From positions 372,001 to 436,000 of the forward strand of contig NZ_JOBF01000001.1 in the NCBI RefSeq assembly GCF_000718635.1: a stretch of DNA of 64,000 nt, given 5' to 3'. Below are positions 1 to 13,209 of the stretch, one piece after another. Position 1 is the first letter of the stretch. The number at the start of each line of letters is the position of its first letter. Position numbers and translations under genes: made by a program. The DNA is from Streptomyces varsoviensis. GTDB taxonomy: Bacteria > Actinomycetota > Actinomycetes > Streptomycetales > Streptomycetaceae. The notes beneath the pieces were generated by a model. That model did no database searches. It was not told the origin of the DNA and was given only the letters and a program-made list of their open reading frames with translations.

Positions 1-735
1 CGTCGCCGCGCCCGGCGACGTCCTGCGGGCGCCCGGCACGGAAGCCGGTGCGGCGGCGGGTGAAGACGAGGCTCCGGCGGGGGACGAGGCCCCGGCGGGG
101 GAAGCCGACGGCCTGGCGGAGGAGGCCGAAGCCCCGGCGGGGGCGGAGCCGAGGTCGGAGAACATCGCCGCGATGCCGCCTCCCGCTCCCGCCGTGCTGC
201 CCGCAGGGGCCGTACCCGGCGCCCCCACCCGCTGGTCCGCCCCGGCCGGGGTCGTACACTCCGGGGCCGTACGCTCCGGAGGCGCGGCGGTCTCCAGGAC
301 GCGGCAGTTGGGGGTGGCGGCCGCGCAGCGCGCGCACATCTCCGCGATTCGCCACAGCCTTCCGGCACGGTCCGCGCAGACGGCCAGGACCACCGGGCCG
401 CCGCACCGCACCGTGTCCGACGGTCGCGTCCCGTCGCGGCGTCCGGCGTCGGAGGCGGGGGTGTGCCACGCGCAGTCCGCGGCGCGGCACGCGCACCACG
501 CCGCGGCGCGCGGGCCGCCGCCCTCGCGGATACGGGCCAGGTGCGCGTTGACGTGTGCGATCGCCGCCTTGCGCCCCGCGGCGGTGCCATCGGGGAAGCG
601 CTGCTCGGCGCAGGCCGGGCGGGAGCAGGAGACCCGGACCCCGCCGGCGGAAGGGCGCCCGTAGGGATCCAGGCGCACTGTCCACACCCGGCCTGCGACA
701 CGCTCGCCCTGCCGTGCGCCGGCTTCCACCGCCAT
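1..735 (-). CDS. Cys-rich protein with Ala/Ser/Pro-rich tail (partial, runs off left edge)
   Basis: The frame is open for 245 codons from an ATG at 735 to the window edge, with GGGGAG about 7 nt upstream of the start. The N-terminal ~160 residues hold many cysteines, including CSRPAC, WCACRAADCAWH and MCARCAAATPNC, spaced like zinc-binding knuckles. From about residue 165 the chain turns into a low-complexity Ala/Pro/Ser/Gly tail. I do not recognise the family. The cysteine spacing suggests metal binding, perhaps a nucleic-acid or regulatory protein, but no catalytic motif is visible. The end of the gene lies outside the window, so length and any C-terminal domain are unknown. Confidence 0.6.
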   Translation of the reverse strand, partial: MAVEAGARQGERVAGRVWTVRLDPYGRPSAGGVRVSCSRPACAEQRFPDGTAAGRKAAIAHVNAHLARIREGGGPRAAAWCACRAADCAWHTPASDAGRRDGTRPSDTVRCGGPVVLAVCADRAGRLWRIAEMCARCAAATPNCRVLETAAPPERTAPECTTPAGADQRVGAPGTAPAGSTAGAGGGIAAMFSDLGSAPAGASASSARPSASPAGASSPAGASSSPAAAPASVPGARRTSPGAAT

Positions 736-990
736 ATGCGTACTCCCCATGTCGCTCGATCCGTTGCCCCGTGTGATCCCATCATCACGGATACCGCCCC
801 CCAGCATCCGCAGAACGGAACTTCAGACCCCGCGCGCCCTGCCGCCTTTCCCTCTGCGCCTCCGTACGGAAGGCCACTGCCCGGCCCGGCAGCAGGGGGC
901 GGTGCAGGGGGACGAAGGTGGGGGCGGCGTGGGCGTCGAGGATGATGGCGGTGGGGCGCCGTCCCCGAGACTGGCACAAGGGGATTTCGA
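736..990. other. Intergenic, divergent promoter region
   Basis: This 255-base gap separates the minus-strand Cys-rich gene from the plus-strand DUF3592-like gene and must contain both promoters. I saw no convincing -35/-10 pair, repeat array or small gene in it. The short open frames on both strands lack ribosome sites and have arginine/proline-rich shadow compositions. Confidence 0.4.
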
Positions 991-1416
991 GTGGGAGCTG
1001 AATCGTTTGCAGGACCGGGCCCTCTGGCCGCTTTTCCGTGGCACATATTTGTGACGGGTTGCGGGTGGTTGATATTCGGAGCGGTCTTCGCTGTCACGGA
1101 CCTCCTCGCGTTTCGCCGAAGAGTGACAGCTTCCGCTCGTTGCCTGGCGGTTCATGATGAACCCGCTGGTGTGGTGCGGCACTTATTGGAGTGTGATTCC
1201 CGTGTGGGCGGGGAGGACACGGTGCTGCTTCGCACCAAAGGAATCAGTGTCGAAGTCGGACGCCCGATCTCCATCTCCTACGACCCGAAGAGGGTGCACG
1301 AAATATATGTCGCAGACCGGCACCCTCGATTCGCGTACCTGCGGGCAATTGTGGGCTCGGCGCTGATCGGCATCTTGTTGATCGGCTATGCGTTGGTCCG
1401 GTGGGGTCTCTCCTGA
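991..1416 (+). CDS. DUF3592-like small membrane protein
   Basis: The product has 141 residues: a hydrophobic segment near residues 15-42, a soluble middle, and a second hydrophobic segment near 115-138. The middle carries the pattern of DUF3592 proteins, with GVVRHLLECDSRVGGEDTVLLR followed later by the YDPKRVHEIYV stretch. The GTG at 991 is chosen because AAGGGG lies 7 nt upstream; an internal GTG at 1051 would cut the first membrane segment and has no ribosome site. Codon 65 is TTA (1183-1185), so translation may depend on the bldA leucyl-tRNA. The role of the family is unknown. Two hairpins follow the stop codon. Confidence 0.65.
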   Translation: MGAESFAGPGPLAAFPWHIFVTGCGWLIFGAVFAVTDLLAFRRRVTASARCLAVHDEPAGVVRHLLECDSRVGGEDTVLLRTKGISVEVGRPISISYDPKRVHEIYVADRHPRFAYLRAIVGSALIGILLIGYALVRWGLS

Positions 1417-1480
1417 CCGCTGCCGGCATAGGCCGCAGCCGAGCACGACGGAGGCCGGTTCGCCGAGGGGGCGGGGTGGG

Positions 1481-1498
1481 GCCCTCCGTTCGGAGGGC
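1481..1498. terminator. Hairpin, 8-bp stem and TT loop
   Basis: GCCCTCCG, a TT loop and CGGAGGGC form a perfect stem between the ends of the convergent DUF3592-like and glycosyltransferase genes. It is followed closely by a second, longer hairpin. Confidence 0.5.
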
Positions 1499-1512
1499 GG
1501 CATGCCGACAGG

Positions 1513-1536
1513 GCCGGGTGCCAGTTGGCACCCGGC
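1513..1536. terminator. Strong bidirectional terminator hairpin
   Basis: A perfect 11-bp stem (GCCGGGTGCCA / TGGCACCCGGC) closes on a 2-nt loop in the 222-base gap between two convergent genes. Like most Streptomyces terminators it has no long T-run. It should serve the DUF3592-like gene and may also stop glycosyltransferase transcripts read from the other side. Confidence 0.65.
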
Positions 1537-1638
1537 CTTATCGCGGGCGGGGGAGCGGCCCGTCGCCGGAGGAGGAAGTGGCGGACGCGCTGATGGTGGC
1601 TCCGGCACGTACACGTGGGGGAACGTCGCCCCCTCCGC

Positions 1639-2790
1639 TCAGCGTCCGGTCGGGGCGAGGCGGGTGAGGAGGGTGGTGAGGATGTCCTCGGGGGTGTGCA
1701 TGTCGGCGATCAGTTTTGCGGTGGTGGCGGCGGCTTCGGAGAAGGACGGGTCGGTGAGTACGCGGTCGACGGCCTGGGCGATGTCGCGCGGGTCGGTGAC
1801 GACCGCGGCCGCGCCGATGTTGGCGGCGCGCTCCGCGTTGAGGGGCTTGTCGAGTCCCAGGGGGAGGACCACCATCGGGAGGCCCGAGCTGAGGGCGGCC
1901 AGGACCGTTCCGGCGCCGCCGGAGGTGACCACCACGTCGACGCCGTCGAGCAGACGGCTCATCGGGACGAACCCCACCAGGTGCACGCGCGAGGTGTCCA
2001 CGCTCACGCTGTCCGTGTCCGCGGCCGGGTTCACGGCCACGATCGCGTTGACGTCCAGCGCCCCCAGCGAGTCGACGATCGCGGCCAGCGTGTCCGGATC
2101 GTCGACGACGGTGCCCAGGGTGACCAGTACCCGCGGCAGGTGTTCACGGCCCGGGAACTCCGGCCGGGACCAGGAATTCTCCTCTGCCTCCGACATCTCC
2201 GACGTCTCCGACTCGTAGGCCGCCGAACGCACCTCGATACGGTCCGGCGACGCCGTCCAGTCGTCCCGCTGGAGGCACGCGGGCCAGGGGTCGATCAGGG
2301 CCAGCGGGGCGGTGGGGGAGAAGCCGCGCTCCCGCATCCGCTTCGCGGCGGCGGCCTTCATCGCCTCGTGGGAGTCGGTCGCGATGGCGATGCCGACGGC
2401 GTGCGAGACCCACGGCACCTCCAGCCGGGCGGCCACCGCGGGGCCCAGGAAGTCCGCGTAGTCGGCCACGATCAGGTCAGGGCGGAATTCCCGCGCCACC
2501 GCGATCGACTCGTCGATCCCGAGGTCCACCCGGGCCCCGCCGAAGAACTCGCCGACCGTCTCCGCGCTCGTGTCCGTCCACGCGTCCGCACCCGTACGGC
2601 GCCGCACTTCCCCCATGATCGCCTCCAGATCCGGGCCGGCTGCCAGGGTCTTCGCGGGCGCGACCACGTCGGCCATGGAGCCGTGGGTGAGTACGGCCGT
2701 GTCGTGCCCCGCCTTCCGCGCCGCCCGCTCAAGGGGCAGCAGCGGCAGGAGGTGCCCGTAGGCGGGCATGCCGGAGAACAGAATGCGCAT
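1639..2790 (-). CDS. MGT-type glycosyltransferase (GT1 family)
   Basis: The 383-residue product starts MRILFSGMPAYGHLLPLLPL, the typical N-terminus of macrolide-type GT1 enzymes that move a sugar from an NDP-sugar to a small lipophilic acceptor. The C-terminal donor domain begins at LPRVLVTLGTV and holds the VTSGGAGTVLAALSSGLPMVVLPLGLDKPLNAERAA-type nucleotide-sugar loop, although the usual HGG.GT histidine reads SGGAGT here. The ATG at 2790 follows AGGAAG by about 13 nt; longer upstream frames add an arginine-rich shadow sequence. No aglycone or deoxysugar genes are adjacent, so self-resistance or detoxification by glycosylation is as likely as biosynthesis. Confidence 0.85.
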   Translation of the reverse strand: MRILFSGMPAYGHLLPLLPLERAARKAGHDTAVLTHGSMADVVAPAKTLAAGPDLEAIMGEVRRRTGADAWTDTSAETVGEFFGGARVDLGIDESIAVAREFRPDLIVADYADFLGPAVAARLEVPWVSHAVGIAIATDSHEAMKAAAAKRMRERGFSPTAPLALIDPWPACLQRDDWTASPDRIEVRSAAYESETSEMSEAEENSWSRPEFPGREHLPRVLVTLGTVVDDPDTLAAIVDSLGALDVNAIVAVNPAADTDSVSVDTSRVHLVGFVPMSRLLDGVDVVVTSGGAGTVLAALSSGLPMVVLPLGLDKPLNAERAANIGAAAVVTDPRDIAQAVDRVLTDPSFSEAAATTAKLIADMHTPEDILTTLLTRLAPTGR

Positions 2791-3310
2791 GGTGGTTCGG
2801 TCTTCCTGTCGGATCAGGGTCGGAGCGCCGGTGCTCGGGCCCCTGCCACGGGGGGCAGGGCCCGCGCGGACGTGCTCCACGGTCCGCGGCAGCCGGGTCG
2901 CGTACGTTCGGCCGGTACGGTCCACGGCGCGGCTCCCGACCATTGTGCGAGGTCAGAGCGGTGAGACAGCGCTCATACGGTGCTCACTCGGCGTCGACAA
3001 AAACCGCTTCCGCTCACCGTCCGCCGACCGGGCAGTTCGCCGGGGAGGGGGCCGTCCATCCGCGAGAGCTGTCCATCGGCGAGAGGCTGTCCATCCGGGA
3101 GAGGCTGGCCGCCCGGGAGAGGCTGGCCGCCCGGGAGAGGCTGTCCATCCGGGAGCGGCGGAGCACCGCCCGGCCTCCGTGATCGCGCGGCTCCTATGCT
3201 GGTGACGGCGCCGGGCTTCCCCGTCCCCAGCGCGTACGCCCGATCCCTTCCCCACCAGGAGCGGGACGACGACCTTCCGCTCCAGGAGCGGGACGACGGC
3301 CGAGGCACGG
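2791..3310. other. Divergent intergenic region with tandem repeats
   Basis: This 520-base gap between the glycosyltransferase and the ATPase gene holds four 18-bp tandem units (3081-3152). Further on, around 3257-3300, a CAGGAGCGGGACGACG motif occurs twice. No gene with a ribosome site or sensible composition was seen. Confidence 0.5.
3081..3152. repeat. 18-bp tandem repeat, four units
   Basis: Four consecutive 18-bp units begin GAGAGGCTG and alternate between two variants (TCCATCCGG or GCCGCCCGG endings). A degenerate unit precedes them at about 3064. They lie in the shared upstream region of the glycosyltransferase and ATPase genes and could be a multi-site operator or simply a minisatellite. 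Confidence 0.8.
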
Positions 3311-7857
<4,547 letters not shown>

Positions 7858-7867
7858 TCATGCTTAA

Positions 7868-7947
7868 TTCACCGGAGTTCACCGGAGTTCACCGCAACCT
7901 AGTGGAATCCACCGGTATCCACCGGAACTCACGGGAGTTTGCCGGAG
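7868..7947. repeat. 10-bp phased repeat array upstream of geosmin synthase
   Basis: Eight consecutive 10-base steps share the core CACCGGAG or a close variant, starting with two identical TTCACCGGAG units. A 10-bp period places each unit on the same face of the helix. The array lies 134 bp upstream of the geosmin synthase start and just past the MFS gene stop, so it may form part of the geosmin promoter. Confidence 0.6.
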
Positions 7948-7969
7948 CTCACCCGTGCTCGGCCACGGC

Positions 7970-9217
7970 TCACTCCGGCAGGGGCCCCTGGGCGGCGTCC
8001 GCTCTCCGCGGCTCCGCACCGGCCGGCAGGCCGCCGCCGCCCGCCGCCGTCAGCCGCTCCCACCCCAGCACCGTCAGCGCCGCCGCGCTGCACACCCCGC
8101 CCACCAGGAACGTGCCGCGCACCCCCACCACGGGCAGCAGCGCGCCGCCCAGCAGCGCGCCGAGGGCCACGCCCGCGTTGTACGCGCCGGAGTTGGCGGC
8201 CAGCGCTATCTCCGTACGGCCCGGGGCGGACTGGAGCACGCGCGCCTGCGCGGCCATGAAGACCGGCCCCAACGACGCCCCGAGCAGCGCCAGCATCGCC
8301 ACCGCCGCCGCCCGCCCGCCGCCCAGCGCGTACAGCCCGAGCATTCCCAGCGTCTGGGTGGCGACGGGGACGGCGAGCGTGGCCCGGGGGAAGCGGTCGA
8401 GCAGCGGACCGGTGACGGTGACCCCGAGGACGCCCGCCACCCCGGCGACCATCAGCAGCGTGCTCACCGATGCCGTCGAGAAGCCGCTGACATCGCCCAG
8501 GAACTTCACGATGTACGTGTAACCGGCGAAGGCCCCCGTCACCGACAGGGCCGTGGTCGCCAGGACGGCCCCGAACCGCCGGACGTCCGGCTCGGGCCCG
8601 TACGCCGCGGCCCCCTCCTCGGGCCGCGAGGTGGGCAGCAGCGCCGCGATCACCACCAGCGACACCGCGCCCAGCCCGGCCAGCACGACCAGCGGCACCT
8701 GCCAGCCGCGCTGCTGGCCAAGCCAGGTCCCGGCCGGGATGCCGAGGACGAGCGCCAGCGAACCGGCGACCGACAGCAGCCCGATCACCCGCCCGCGCAC
8801 CCGCCGGGGGAACAGCCCGACGGCCACGGGCCCCATCACCGCCCAGAACAGCGCCTGGGCGAGGGCGGTCACCATCCGGGCGACGAGCAGCAGCCAGTAC
8901 GAGGAGCCCGCCGCCGAGACCAGGCTCGCCACGACCAGCGCGCCCAGCAGCGCGGTGAGCACATGGCGGCGGGGCATGGCGCGGGTGGCGTGCGCTATGG
9001 GAAGGGAGACCACGGCCACGGTCACGCCGTACCCGGTCACGAGGCCGCCGACGGCCGACAGCGACACCTTGAGGTCGTCGGAGATCAGCTCCAGCACGCC
9101 GATCGGGAGGTTCTCGGTGGTGTTGAAGGTGAACGCGGCCAGCATCAGGGCCGCGACCACGGCCGCCCTGCGCCACAAACCTGTCCCGCGCCCCGAGCCC
9201 GCCTGTGCCGCCGCCAT
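7970..9217 (-). CDS. MFS transporter (DHA1 drug-exporter type)
   Basis: The 415-residue protein has about twelve hydrophobic segments and begins its first helix at AAVVAALMLAAFTFNTTENLPIGVL, a typical start of actinobacterial DHA1 exporters of the AraJ/Cmx type. The ATG at 9217 has GGAGG 7 nt upstream. A 9-bp-arm inverted repeat stands 31 bp upstream and could be an operator. No regulator gene is adjacent. Proton-driven efflux of a small molecule is inferred from the family; the substrate cannot be told. Confidence 0.85.
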   Translation of the reverse strand: MAAAQAGSGRGTGLWRRAAVVAALMLAAFTFNTTENLPIGVLELISDDLKVSLSAVGGLVTGYGVTVAVVSLPIAHATRAMPRRHVLTALLGALVVASLVSAAGSSYWLLLVARMVTALAQALFWAVMGPVAVGLFPRRVRGRVIGLLSVAGSLALVLGIPAGTWLGQQRGWQVPLVVLAGLGAVSLVVIAALLPTSRPEEGAAAYGPEPDVRRFGAVLATTALSVTGAFAGYTYIVKFLGDVSGFSTASVSTLLMVAGVAGVLGVTVTGPLLDRFPRATLAVPVATQTLGMLGLYALGGGRAAAVAMLALLGASLGPVFMAAQARVLQSAPGRTEIALAANSGAYNAGVALGALLGGALLPVVGVRGTFLVGGVCSAAALTVLGWERLTAAGGGGLPAGAEPRRADAAQGPLPE

Positions 9218-9247
9218 CGCCGGACCTCCGTCGTCGTGGTGATCGCA

Positions 9248-9279
9248 CCGATGTGACCACACCGTGGTGATCACATCGG
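9248..9279 (-). promoter_or_regulatory. Palindromic operator candidate upstream of MFS gene
   Basis: CCGATGTGA and TCACATCGG form perfect 9-bp arms around a 14-nt centre that itself contains CCAC-ACC-GTGG. It lies 31 bp upstream of the MFS start, where a repressor of the TetR, GntR or MarR type would sit. The regulator is not in the window beside it. Confidence 0.55.
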
Positions 9280-9407
9280 GTTCACCGTACGACGCGCCCG
9301 GCCCCGCGGACGTCACTCCTCGGCCATCACGCCTCGACCATCACCCTTCGACGATCACTCCGTGAACGTCATTCCTTGAGCGGCCGTTGAACGGCATTCC
9401 GTCAACA

Positions 9408-11036
9408 TCATTCCTTGAACATTCGGATCGACGACGGCGTGATGCTCCCGTAGCTCTTCTCGAACCGCGCGCCCGCCCCGAACGTCGGCTGCACGGCGTC
9501 CACGAACGGCAGCACGTCCACCGCCTCGATCAGCGCGGACTCGGCGCGGTTCCAGGTCGGGCAGCCCTCGGTGCCCGGCATGCGGGCGGCGGCGGTGGCC
9601 AGGGACACGTACTCCTTGTTGTCGATGTGCGCGAAGTTCGTGCCGTTCGGCGGGGTCGGGCCGGAGACGAACGGCCGGAGCTGCGGCGGGATCGCTAGGC
9701 CCAGCGGCAGGACGGCGGCGTCCCAGGAGGCGGTGCCGCCGACGATCTGGTTGAGGCCCGGGTTGTCGACGCCCCGCAGTGTCACCTCGGCGCCGACGGC
9801 CTGCCACGCCTTCTGGATCAGCTCGGCCGCCGACGCGGCCGGCTGCCCGATCTGGCTGGGATACAGAAGGGCGATCCGCAGCCGCTTCCCGTCCTTGGCG
9901 CGTACGCCGCCGGGCCCCTCCCGCCAACCGGCCGCGTCCAGCAGGGTCTTGGCGGCGGCCACGTCGTGCGACGGCAGGGCGCGGGCCGCCGTGGCGTCCG
10001 TACAGGTCTTCGGCTCGATGCTGATGAGCCCGCCCGAGGGCTTGCCGGTGCCGCTGGACAGCACCTTGCCGATGACCGGCAGATCGACGGCCCGGGCGAG
10101 GGCCCGGCGCGTCGTCTCGTCTTCTCCCGGCCGGCCGGGCGCCTGGTTGAACCACATCTCGCCCAGGGCGGCGGTCGCGTCGGCGTGGTACTGGCCGCGG
10201 CCGAAGAGGCGCTGCTGATCGGGGCCGAGGAGGCTCGCGGCGTTCAGCTCGCCGGAGAGCAGGAGGTTCGCCGCGGTCGTCTCGTTGGGGACGATCCGTA
10301 CGCGCACCTTGTCCGGCAGCCCCTTCTGGCCCGCCCGCCAGTGGCCCGGGCCCCAGGTGTAGTCCTTGCGGCGGGTGAGGGTGTAGTGGTCGCCCGGGAC
10401 CGCCTCGGTCAGCGTGAACATCCCCGTGCCGTACCGGCCTTCGGCGAGCGCCGCGCGGTCTTCGAGGCCCTTGCCGCAGACGATCGGCACCATGCCGACG
10501 TTGCGCGTGAGGAACGCGTCGGGCACCTTGCTGACGACGGTGACCTCGCGGTTCGCGGCGTCGACCGTCGCCGTGGTGCCGGGGTTCACATACAGGCCGG
10601 TCAGCGGGGACCTGTTCGTCGGATCGGCCACGAACGCGATGTTCGCGGCCACGTCCCGCGCGGTCAGCGGCGTGCCGTCGGAGCAGGTGACGCCCGGCCG
10701 CATCCTGAAGCGGGCCGTGGTGGCGTCCCCCGCCCACTTCTCGGCGAGCCCCGCCCGCGCCCGGCCGTCCGCCGTCACCTGGATCAGCGGATCGTAGAGG
10801 AAGCGGCCGACCTGGATGGCGGCCGACAGCACGGTCAGCGCCGGGTCGAGCGTGCCGGGGTCGGCCGGCATCGCCATCGTGAACGTCCGGCCCTCGGCCG
10901 GCGTGTCGCCCGGCTGCGGCCGGCTGCCGGCGGCGGACGGGCCGCCGCAGCCGGTGAGGCCGGCCGGCCCGACGAGGCCGACGAGGCCGAGCGCGACGGC
11001 GGTGACGACCGCCGGCGCGGTCCGCGCGGTTCTCAT
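9408..11036 (-). CDS. ABC transporter solute-binding lipoprotein, family 5 (peptide type)
   Basis: The 542-residue protein has a signal peptide ending in the lipobox LTGC (about residues 29-32), so it is predicted to be a lipoprotein on the outer face of the membrane. The mature part carries SBP_bac_5 features: TFTMAMPADPGTLDPAL, then FRMRPGVTCSDGTPLTARDVAAN. The family binds oligopeptides, nickel or opines for Opp/Dpp-type importers. It is the only binding protein near the DppBCDF-like genes at 24.8-29.7 kb and is on the same strand, so it is their likely partner despite the distance. The ATG at 11036 follows AGGGAGA. Confidence 0.88.
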   Translation of the reverse strand: MRTARTAPAVVTAVALGLVGLVGPAGLTGCGGPSAAGSRPQPGDTPAEGRTFTMAMPADPGTLDPALTVLSAAIQVGRFLYDPLIQVTADGRARAGLAEKWAGDATTARFRMRPGVTCSDGTPLTARDVAANIAFVADPTNRSPLTGLYVNPGTTATVDAANREVTVVSKVPDAFLTRNVGMVPIVCGKGLEDRAALAEGRYGTGMFTLTEAVPGDHYTLTRRKDYTWGPGHWRAGQKGLPDKVRVRIVPNETTAANLLLSGELNAASLLGPDQQRLFGRGQYHADATAALGEMWFNQAPGRPGEDETTRRALARAVDLPVIGKVLSSGTGKPSGGLISIEPKTCTDATAARALPSHDVAAAKTLLDAAGWREGPGGVRAKDGKRLRIALLYPSQIGQPAASAAELIQKAWQAVGAEVTLRGVDNPGLNQIVGGTASWDAAVLPLGLAIPPQLRPFVSGPTPPNGTNFAHIDNKEYVSLATAAARMPGTEGCPTWNRAESALIEAVDVLPFVDAVQPTFGAGARFEKSYGSITPSSIRMFKE

Positions 11037-11159
11037 CCGTGTCTCCCTGGGGTGTGTACGGGCGGCACGGCCGCGGGGGCGCACTGGTAGCCGACCGTGC
11101 CGTGCCGTTCCGTCGCGCCTCGTCCCGTCCGTACAGCAGCCGCCCGGCGGTCGGTCAGG

Positions 11160-12602
11160 TCACGGGGCGACCCTGCGGTCGGCGCGGCCGGTGTGCAGGA
11201 ACAGCGCGTGCCCGTCGCCGTCGTCGCCGACGAAGGAGTGGACCTGGTGCATGCCGTGCTGACGCTGGACGGCGATGAGGGAGCCCTCGCGCGCCGGCAC
11301 GAGTTCGAACCGCTCCGGGGGGCCGCCGAATTCGGCCATGATGCCCTTCGGGGTCCGCTCGGCCCATATCCGGCCCTCCTCGTCCTGGCTGACGACGGTG
11401 TCGGCGATGCCCGAGGAGTACGTGCCGACGTACCGCGCGGCGTCGACGCGCGGCGCGTCCGGGGCGGGCGCCGGCAGCGGCGGCAGTTCCACGTCGGCGA
11501 GTTCGCGCAGGACGCGCCGTGTGATCTCCTCGTACACGGCGATCGGCTCGCCGCCGTTGGTCAGCACGGCCACGGCGACATCGCGGCCCGGCACCGCCCG
11601 CAGGAACGCCGACTGGCCGAGGGTGCCGCCGTCGTGGCCGATGACGGTACCGCCGGGCCAGTCGAATATCTCCCAGCCCAGGCCCCACTCGTCGCCCATG
11701 AACCCCAGGTACGGGACGTCCGTCTGGCGTTCGCGCATGGCCCGCGCGCTCTCGGCGCCGAGCACGCGCGTACCGTCCGGGCCCAGGCCGTCGGCCAGGT
11801 GCGCCCGTACGAACGTGAGCAGATCGCGGGGGCGCATGGCGAGCATGGCGCCCGCGGCGGAGTTCGAGCGGGGGAGCGCCCATGCCGGAGCCGGTTCGAA
11901 CGGGGCGTCCGGGCCGGCCTGGATGTGGCCGACCGCGGCGCGGTGCAGGATCGCCTCGTACGGGCCGGTGGCCGCGTGGGTGAGCCCGAGCGGGGCGAAG
12001 AGGTGGTCCCGCAGACAGGCGTCGTACGTCTTCCCGCGCAGCACCTCCACGATCCGGCCGAGCATGCAGTAGCCGGCGTTGTTGTACGAGAACCGCTCGC
12101 CCGGCGCGAAGAGCTGCGGCGCGTCGCCGAGCGTGGCGACGAACCTCTCCAGGCAGTCGTCGCCCACGCCGGTGTCGGTGAAGATGTCCCCCTCGAACCC
12201 GCTGACATGGCACATGAGGTGCCGGACGGTGATCGCGGCGGCGGCCGAGGCGTCGGCGAGCGCGAAGTCCGGCAGATAGTCGTGTACGGGCGCGTCGAGG
12301 GCCAGCTTCCCCTCGTCGACGAGCTGCATGGCGAGCGTCGCCGTCCAGACCTTGGTGATCGAGCCGATCTGGAACACGGAGTCGGGCGTGGCCTCGACCC
12401 CCGTGCTCTTGCTGAGCACCCCGGCCGCCGCATCGATCACCGCGCCCCCGACGCTCACAGCGACGGCGGCCCCCGGCACGCGATGCTCGGCGAGCAGCTC
12501 CGGCAACCGCCCGCTCAGCCACGCGCTCAGCGCGTCGAGCCGCGGATCGGCCTCCGGGCCGGAGGGGGCGTGCGACGGCGATTCCGACGGTGCCTGTGGC
12601 AT
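11160..12602 (-). CDS. Serine hydrolase, S12/beta-lactamase (class C) family
   Basis: The 480-residue protein has the three S12 motifs: SITK near residue 82 (nucleophile and general base), SYNNAGY near 171, and HDGG near 323 in place of KTG. This set is found in D-aminopeptidases, DD-carboxypeptidases and esterases. There is no signal peptide, so it should be cytoplasmic. It is a paralogue of the C-terminal half of the S9/S12 fusion at 19.8-23.5 kb; both share a GDIFTDTG.GDDCLER stretch. The ATG at 12602 follows AAGGA by 5 nt. Its place between the binding protein and the salvage genes suggests peptide processing. Confidence 0.88.
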   Translation of the reverse strand: MPQAPSESPSHAPSGPEADPRLDALSAWLSGRLPELLAEHRVPGAAVAVSVGGAVIDAAAGVLSKSTGVEATPDSVFQIGSITKVWTATLAMQLVDEGKLALDAPVHDYLPDFALADASAAAAITVRHLMCHVSGFEGDIFTDTGVGDDCLERFVATLGDAPQLFAPGERFSYNNAGYCMLGRIVEVLRGKTYDACLRDHLFAPLGLTHAATGPYEAILHRAAVGHIQAGPDAPFEPAPAWALPRSNSAAGAMLAMRPRDLLTFVRAHLADGLGPDGTRVLGAESARAMRERQTDVPYLGFMGDEWGLGWEIFDWPGGTVIGHDGGTLGQSAFLRAVPGRDVAVAVLTNGGEPIAVYEEITRRVLRELADVELPPLPAPAPDAPRVDAARYVGTYSSGIADTVVSQDEEGRIWAERTPKGIMAEFGGPPERFELVPAREGSLIAVQRQHGMHQVHSFVGDDGDGHALFLHTGRADRRVAP

Positions 12603-13209
12603 GCGAGTCCTTAAATCTCTGAGGGGCCGGTGGCGGAAGGGGGAGTTGACCACTCCTCGGCGAGGCTAGGCCACCGCCCCCACCCGCCGATTCGTCCGCG
12701 CGCACGAGACGAGGGCCTACGATCCATCGCCCGGCACAAGCCGGGCCCGCGTCGCCGGCCGCCTCCCGCCGAGCGCCCAGCCGCGCCCCGGGCCGCCGCC
12801 CCCGCCTTCCGGCGAGCCGCCGGCCCCCACCCGAGGCCGAGCCACCGCCGGTCTACACCCGCGCACGCCACGCCTGGCCGCGTGGCGGGCCTGCCCGCCG
12901 CCCTCTGCGCTCGCGCTGGGCTTGTTCCGGCGACGACGACGGCCGCCAGGGCCGCGCGTGCAGTCGCACCGAGGACGTGAAGGGGACTCCCCGCAGGGAG
13001 CGTTGGCGATGCCGCCGCCGAAGCGTCGATTGCCGACCCGCCGCGGCGACAACGGCTGCGCGGGGGCGCGGGAGTGGTGTGTGCCGACGCCGGGTGCCTG
13101 CCGTGCCGGTTGCGTTGTTCGGAGGGTCCGTGAGCGCGTCGCGTCGGCTGAGGCGGCAGCCAGGGCAGCCGTGTCGGCCTCGCGGGCTCGTAGCGCACAA
13201 CGCGGTGGG
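12603..13209. other. Intergenic, no gene recognised
   Basis: About 607 bases separate two S12 hydrolase genes on the minus strand. Open frames occur on both strands but are arginine/proline-rich, lack ribosome sites and match no family I know. I saw no repeats or clear hairpin. It may be decayed sequence plus the promoter of the gene ending at 11160. Confidence 0.4.

Noticed and set aside
3081..3152. CRISPR array
   Set aside because: Units are directly adjacent with no spacers, and no cas gene is present; the same applies to the other arrays.
12603..13209. A small gene or RNA in the gap between the S12 hydrolases
   Set aside because: No ribosome site, motif or clear structure was visible on either strand.
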